Shown: in pieces, positions 5,901 to 8,290 of the stretch | Layout of the letters: every line of letters begins with the position of its first letter | Position numbering within the stretch: position 1 is the first letter of the stretch | Assembly (NCBI GenBank): GCA_038227745.1 | Contig: JBBRPS010000469.1 | Location: forward strand, 1 to 8,290 | Direction of reading: 5' to 3' | DNA: 8,290 nt | Origin: DASPXY01 sp038227745 | GTDB taxonomy: Bacteria > Planctomycetota > Planctomycetia > Gemmatales > Gemmataceae | Translations under genes and position numbers: made by a program | Notes under the pieces: model-generated | What the model was told of the DNA's origin: nothing | Databases searched by the model: none | The model's input: the letters and a program-made list of their open reading frames with translations, nothing else

Positions 5901-6023
5901 TACTGAGTCCAGCGTGGCTAAAGTCACCACGTTTAGCCGCGGTTCGGCGAACCGCGCTCGGCGAACGCGGTTCGCCGAACCGCGGCTAAACGAAGGGTGG
6001 CATTGTCCGGGCTGGACTCAGTA
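5901..6023. mobile_element. MITE-like non-autonomous element with nested inverted repeats and TA ends
   Basis: Perfect 13-bp terminal inverted repeats, TACTGAGTCCAGC (5901-5913) and GCTGGACTCAGTA (6011-6023), bound a 123-bp element. Inside is a perfect 27-bp inverted repeat, 5930-5956 against 5966-5992, around a 9-base loop; its outer part reads CGTTTAGCCGCGG. The arms also contain GGCTAAA copies that allow alternative pairing. No coding capacity is seen. Outermost TA dinucleotides on both ends fit the TA target duplication of IS630/Tc1-mariner transposons, so a MITE mobilised by such a transposase is likely. It lies 40 bases upstream of vapB and 31 bases beyond the stop of the MauB-like gene. 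There it could also act as a terminator for that operon. Confidence 0.7.
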
Positions 6024-6054
6024 AGGGGACACCCGCCCAAGGACACCCTCGGCG

Positions 6055-7098
6055 TCAGGGGACCAGCAGCACCTCCGCCGGGCTGACGCCCAAGTCGTCC
6101 ATGAGCTTGAGGGGCTTGCCCGAGCCCAGGTCCATCAGGTAGAGGGTGGTGGCATAGGGGTTGACTCCGATAAGCGTCGCGCCGTCGGGGGTGGTGACGA
6201 AGTTCATTACCGGGAGGGGTAGCTTGGTCACGCTGGCGACGGTCCCGTGGGATAGGGAAACCTGCCAGATTTCGGAGGCCAGGCCCAGGCTACGTTCGTT
6301 GTCATCGGCGGCGACTCCCACGAACAGCCGGCCGCCGCCCCCGTAGAGGTGGTGCAGGGGGACGGAGCGCGGTGGGGTCAAAGGCAACTCCAGAAGCAGG
6401 GCCGGTTCCTCGGCGTGGCGCACGCGGTAGATCTTGCCCTCGCCAGTTACGCAGTAGAGCGTGCCGCTCTCCCTGGCCAGCCAGGATCCGCACGTCTCCC
6501 GCGGGGAGTGGCTGCGCGACGGCAGGTCTTCCAGCCGCAGGAGCGTCAGCCCCGGGGCCGGGAACTTCCCGAAGGCGATGGTGCTGGGGAAGTCACAACT
6601 GAGATGGAGGAACAGCTCGTCCTCGCTACCGCCCAACGGGCCGAAGTCCAACAGGCACGAATCGACCACCAGGTCCCCCAACTCGATGGCGTCGTGCCGC
6701 CGGTCGTAGCGGTGGACCCGCAGCCGAAAAATGTCCTCCTCCGGATAGCGGCGGATCCCCTCGGATTGGAGGAAGTACAGATAGCGTCCGGAGGAACTGG
6801 AGACCAGGCGGGTCGATCGGCCCGGAAACCCCGCGTACATCGGGCGCATCGGCGTCTCGTGGCGGCGCGTCTGCCGCAGCGTCCCGAGGTCGTAGCATTT
6901 CAGCCAGTAGCGCGCGGGCACCCCGCTGGTCTGCGGCAGCTCGGTATCGACCACGGCCAGTTCTCCGGCGGCCGCGTCGTAGTGGACCTCCGGCACGTAG
7001 CCAAGGCGGAGCCGGTCGCTGGCCCCACTGGCGAAGTCCACCACGAACAGGTCGGCGCAGCTGTCGCCGCTCCGGGGATCGAGTACCAGGATCTTCAT
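6055..7098 (-). CDS. MauB-like amine dehydrogenase large-subunit homologue (beta-propeller)
   Basis: The 347-residue protein reads like the seven-bladed propeller of methylamine/aromatic amine dehydrogenase heavy chains. Its N-terminal part, LGYVPEVHYDAAAGELAVVD (32-51), a WLKCYDLGTL strand (65-74), RPMYAGFPGR (85-94) and SSSGRYLYFL (101-110), follows the order of the MauB N-terminal blades. The C-terminus EIWQVSLSHG (276-285), TPDGATLIGVN (303-313) and LYLMDLGSGKPLKLMDDLG (319-337) matches the closing blades. In the classical enzyme this subunit holds the TTQ-bearing light chain and faces the electron acceptor. Here there is no signal peptide. The ATG at 7098 has a GAGGT ribosome binding site and sits 7 bases after the preceding stop, so the start is well supported. 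It is the last gene of the cluster. Another propeller function cannot be excluded. Confidence 0.75.
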   Translation of the reverse strand: MKILVLDPRSGDSCADLFVVDFASGASDRLRLGYVPEVHYDAAAGELAVVDTELPQTSGVPARYWLKCYDLGTLRQTRRHETPMRPMYAGFPGRSTRLVSSSSGRYLYFLQSEGIRRYPEEDIFRLRVHRYDRRHDAIELGDLVVDSCLLDFGPLGGSEDELFLHLSCDFPSTIAFGKFPAPGLTLLRLEDLPSRSHSPRETCGSWLARESGTLYCVTGEGKIYRVRHAEEPALLLELPLTPPRSVPLHHLYGGGGRLFVGVAADDNERSLGLASEIWQVSLSHGTVASVTKLPLPVMNFVTTPDGATLIGVNPYATTLYLMDLGSGKPLKLMDDLGVSPAEVLLVP

Positions 7099-7105
7099 GG
7101 TAACC

Positions 7106-7747
7106 TCAGGCAGCCAGCGTGTGCCAGGCCAGGCCGGCCAGGAACCCGGCCGCCGCCAACAGGACCGCGCCGTTCAGTTTGCCGACCCGGCCCGCGTAGT
7201 CATCGAACTTCAGGGCGAAGCTCAGTGCCCTCTTGGGCGAGGCCACCCACGGCCCCAGGACGACGGGCAGGACGGAGCGGGCGGCGCCGAACGCGCCCAG
7301 GATGAAGCCGCCCGCCAGAGCGGACCCGGAGAGGAAGGCGCAGCCGAGCACGGCATAGGTGGTGGCGACCTTGATGCGCGTCGCGACGCCACAGCCCAGC
7401 TGGAGGCCGTAGCCCAGGGCCACCAGGTCCCAGGGAAGCCGCACCAGCCACAAGCGCGAGACTTGCCGGTGCAGCTGAGGCAGCGGCAGGCGCAGGACCT
7501 GCAACTGATGGAGAGCCATCCCCAGGCAGCCGCCGCTGAGCACGACCAACCCGGCCGGCTGCGTTGCCGGCGGCAGCCCGCTGCCCAGCCACCCGAGGGC
7601 GGCGCCCAGCAAGACCCCTCCCGCAACGTGCCCCGCCACCCAGAGCAGCGCCCAGATGCCATAGCGAATCCAGGGCCGGTGTCTCTTGCCTGTCCCCTCA
7701 TACTGGGCCTGAAGCTGTTGAGAACGAAGTCCGGACACGCCGAACAT
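7106..7747 (-). CDS. Polytopic membrane protein, MauF/CcdA-like candidate
   Basis: The 213-residue protein has about five or six hydrophobic segments: roughly 28-56, 64-84, 106-124, 126-140, 142-168 and 191-210. A basic cytoplasmic-type N-terminus precedes them. The central part, PQLHRQV (90-96), then LGYGLQLGCGVATRIK (111-126), then LSGSALAGGFILGAFGAARS (139-158), resembles MauF and the CcdA/DsbD membrane family, which move reducing power across the membrane and help cofactor or disulfide maturation. Cysteines sit in or near membrane segments (Cys74, Cys119, Cys136), but no clear CcdA-style cysteine pair is visible, so a redox role is unproven. The ATG at 7747 has a GAGGGGAG ribosome binding site that overlaps the stop of the upstream small gene, and the next gene begins 7 bases after this one ends. 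Tight spacing argues for one operon and a shared role. Confidence 0.6.
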   Translation of the reverse strand: MFGVSGLRSQQLQAQYEGTGKRHRPWIRYGIWALLWVAGHVAGGVLLGAALGWLGSGLPPATQPAGLVVLSGGCLGMALHQLQVLRLPLPQLHRQVSRLWLVRLPWDLVALGYGLQLGCGVATRIKVATTYAVLGCAFLSGSALAGGFILGAFGAARSVLPVVLGPWVASPKRALSFALKFDDYAGRVGKLNGAVLLAAAGFLAGLAWHTLAA

Positions 7748-7756
7748 GTTCTCCCC

Positions 7757-7834
7757 TCAGGGCGACCACACCGCCGAAAAACCGGCCAGGAGCGCGAGAC
7801 AGGTGGCAACGGCGAGTACCCAGTTCCCTTCCAT
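7757..7834 (-). CDS. 25-residue single-span membrane peptide
   Basis: The frame from ATG at 7834 encodes MEGNWVLAVATCLALLAGFS followed by AVWSP: a two-charge-free N-terminus apart from one Glu, one hydrophobic helix and a short end. A GAGG ribosome binding site lies five bases before the ATG. The stop overlaps the ribosome binding site of the membrane-protein gene, leaving nine bases between them. Good initiation signal, one clean transmembrane span and operon position make a real small gene plausible. It could be a helper subunit of the membrane protein or a leader that couples translation. Longer upstream starts in this frame give low-complexity residues and lack a site. Confidence 0.5.
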   Translation of the reverse strand: MEGNWVLAVATCLALLAGFSAVWSP

Positions 7835-7928
7835 ACCGACCTCATCCTTCTGGACTGGCGGGGCCGCAAGCAAGCTGGTTGCTCCCACCGCTGCGGCACC
7901 CCTCCTCCCGGGACCAGGGCCAGGGGGT

Positions 7929-8290
7929 CTATACCTTGTCCACGAACTCATCTCCAGCACTGTCCTTGGAGATGATCAGCTCCCGCTTCCAGAGGGCGAG
8001 CGTGCAGATGTACTTGGTGCGATGCTGCTTGTATGCCTTGCTGGGGTAGGCGCACCAATTCATCTCCTTGCTCCAGTTGCAGAATACCTTGTGCTGCCGT
8101 GGCGAGTCGCCGCAGCAGTCCACGTAGTAGATGATCGTCCCGCTGACCTCGTACTTCCAGAACCAGCCGGACACCGTCCCCTTGGGGCAGTGGCTAAGAT
8201 CAATACCGTTTGCTATGTTATAACTACTGCTTCTGCAAAGGTTTTCAGCAACGGGGGCAGGTGGCGATGCTCGGGGCGCTTCTTCTTGTA
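7929..8290 (-). CDS. Methylamine dehydrogenase light-chain-like (TTQ-type) protein, 5' end outside window
   Basis: About 119 C-terminal residues are visible; the true start is beyond the window. The reading resembles the MauA family: SHCPKGTVSGWFWK, IIYYVDCCGD, VFCNWSK, EMNWCAYPSK and TKYICTLALW line up in order with the CPPGT...W, YNDCCG, C.C, IIWC and YHCTI blocks. In MauA two tryptophans (beta57 and beta108 in Paracoccus numbering) cross-link to form the TTQ cofactor. Tryptophans are present here near the first site (WFW) and in MNWC, and the Asp before CCG is kept. Only seven cysteines are seen in this part against twelve in the mature classical chain. The N-terminal part visible is a Pro/Ala-rich linker. 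Base composition is lower in GC than in the neighbours. The GTG at 8174 is not the start, since the family blocks continue upstream of it. Confidence 0.65.
   Translation of the reverse strand, partial: QEEAPRASPPAPVAENLCRSSSYNIANGIDLSHCPKGTVSGWFWKYEVSGTIIYYVDCCGDSPRQHKVFCNWSKEMNWCAYPSKAYKQHRTKYICTLALWKRELIISKDSAGDEFVDKV

Noticed and set aside
5930..5992. CRISPR repeat
   Set aside because: The repeated sequence is a single inverted pair with a 9-base loop, not direct repeats with spacers.
6349..7305. Plus-strand open frame of 318 residues opposite the propeller gene
   Set aside because: Composition is Arg/Gly/Ala/Gln-rich without domain features; the minus strand codes for propeller blades with tight operon spacing.
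8213..8290. Alternative minus-strand frame reading YKKKRPEHRHLPPLLK at the window edge
   Set aside because: It is closed by TAG near 8213 and the continuous light-chain frame explains the region. A frameshift cannot be excluded without the sequence beyond 8290.

Overview
The window is GC-rich bacterial DNA. It looks like a planctomycete chromosome, most likely of the Gemmata type. This is inferred from the style of the HU protein, the small lipoprotein and the zinc-ribbon protein, and from the many GC-rich palindromes between genes; no marker gene here proves it. Nearly all genes lie on the minus strand; the only confident plus-strand gene is a zinc-ribbon membrane protein.

Layout from left to right. 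(1) 1-942, minus: a D-2-hydroxyacid / phosphoglycerate dehydrogenase cut off by the window edge just before its C-terminus. (2) 1023-2674, minus: pxpA and pxpC, two subunits of the ATP-dependent 5-oxoprolinase, overlapping by 4 bases, with no pxpB beside them. (3) 2767-3022: a small lipoprotein gene with a perfect palindrome behind it. (4) 3200-3748: a well-defined HU-type DNA-binding protein unit with a consensus-like promoter, a GTG start and an intrinsic terminator. (5) 4019-4582, plus: a membrane-anchored double zinc-ribbon protein. (6) 4583-5081: a mostly non-coding stretch with two palindromic repeats and a coding remnant. (7) 5082-5860, minus: a vapBC-type toxin-antitoxin pair. (8) 5901-6023: a non-coding element with nested inverted repeats and TA ends, which looks like a MITE. 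(9) 6055-8290, minus: four tightly packed genes resembling a reduced methylamine dehydrogenase (mau) cluster. They are, in order of transcription, a light-chain-like protein running off the window, a 25-residue membrane peptide, a polytopic membrane protein (MauF/CcdA-like) and a MauB-like beta-propeller.

The right-hand cluster is the most interesting part. Its light-chain-like protein keeps tryptophans near both positions that form tryptophan tryptophylquinone (TTQ) in methylamine dehydrogenase, but has fewer cysteines. The large-subunit-like protein has a well-supported start and no signal peptide, although the classical enzyme is periplasmic. Family calls rest on motifs recalled from memory; no database search was run.
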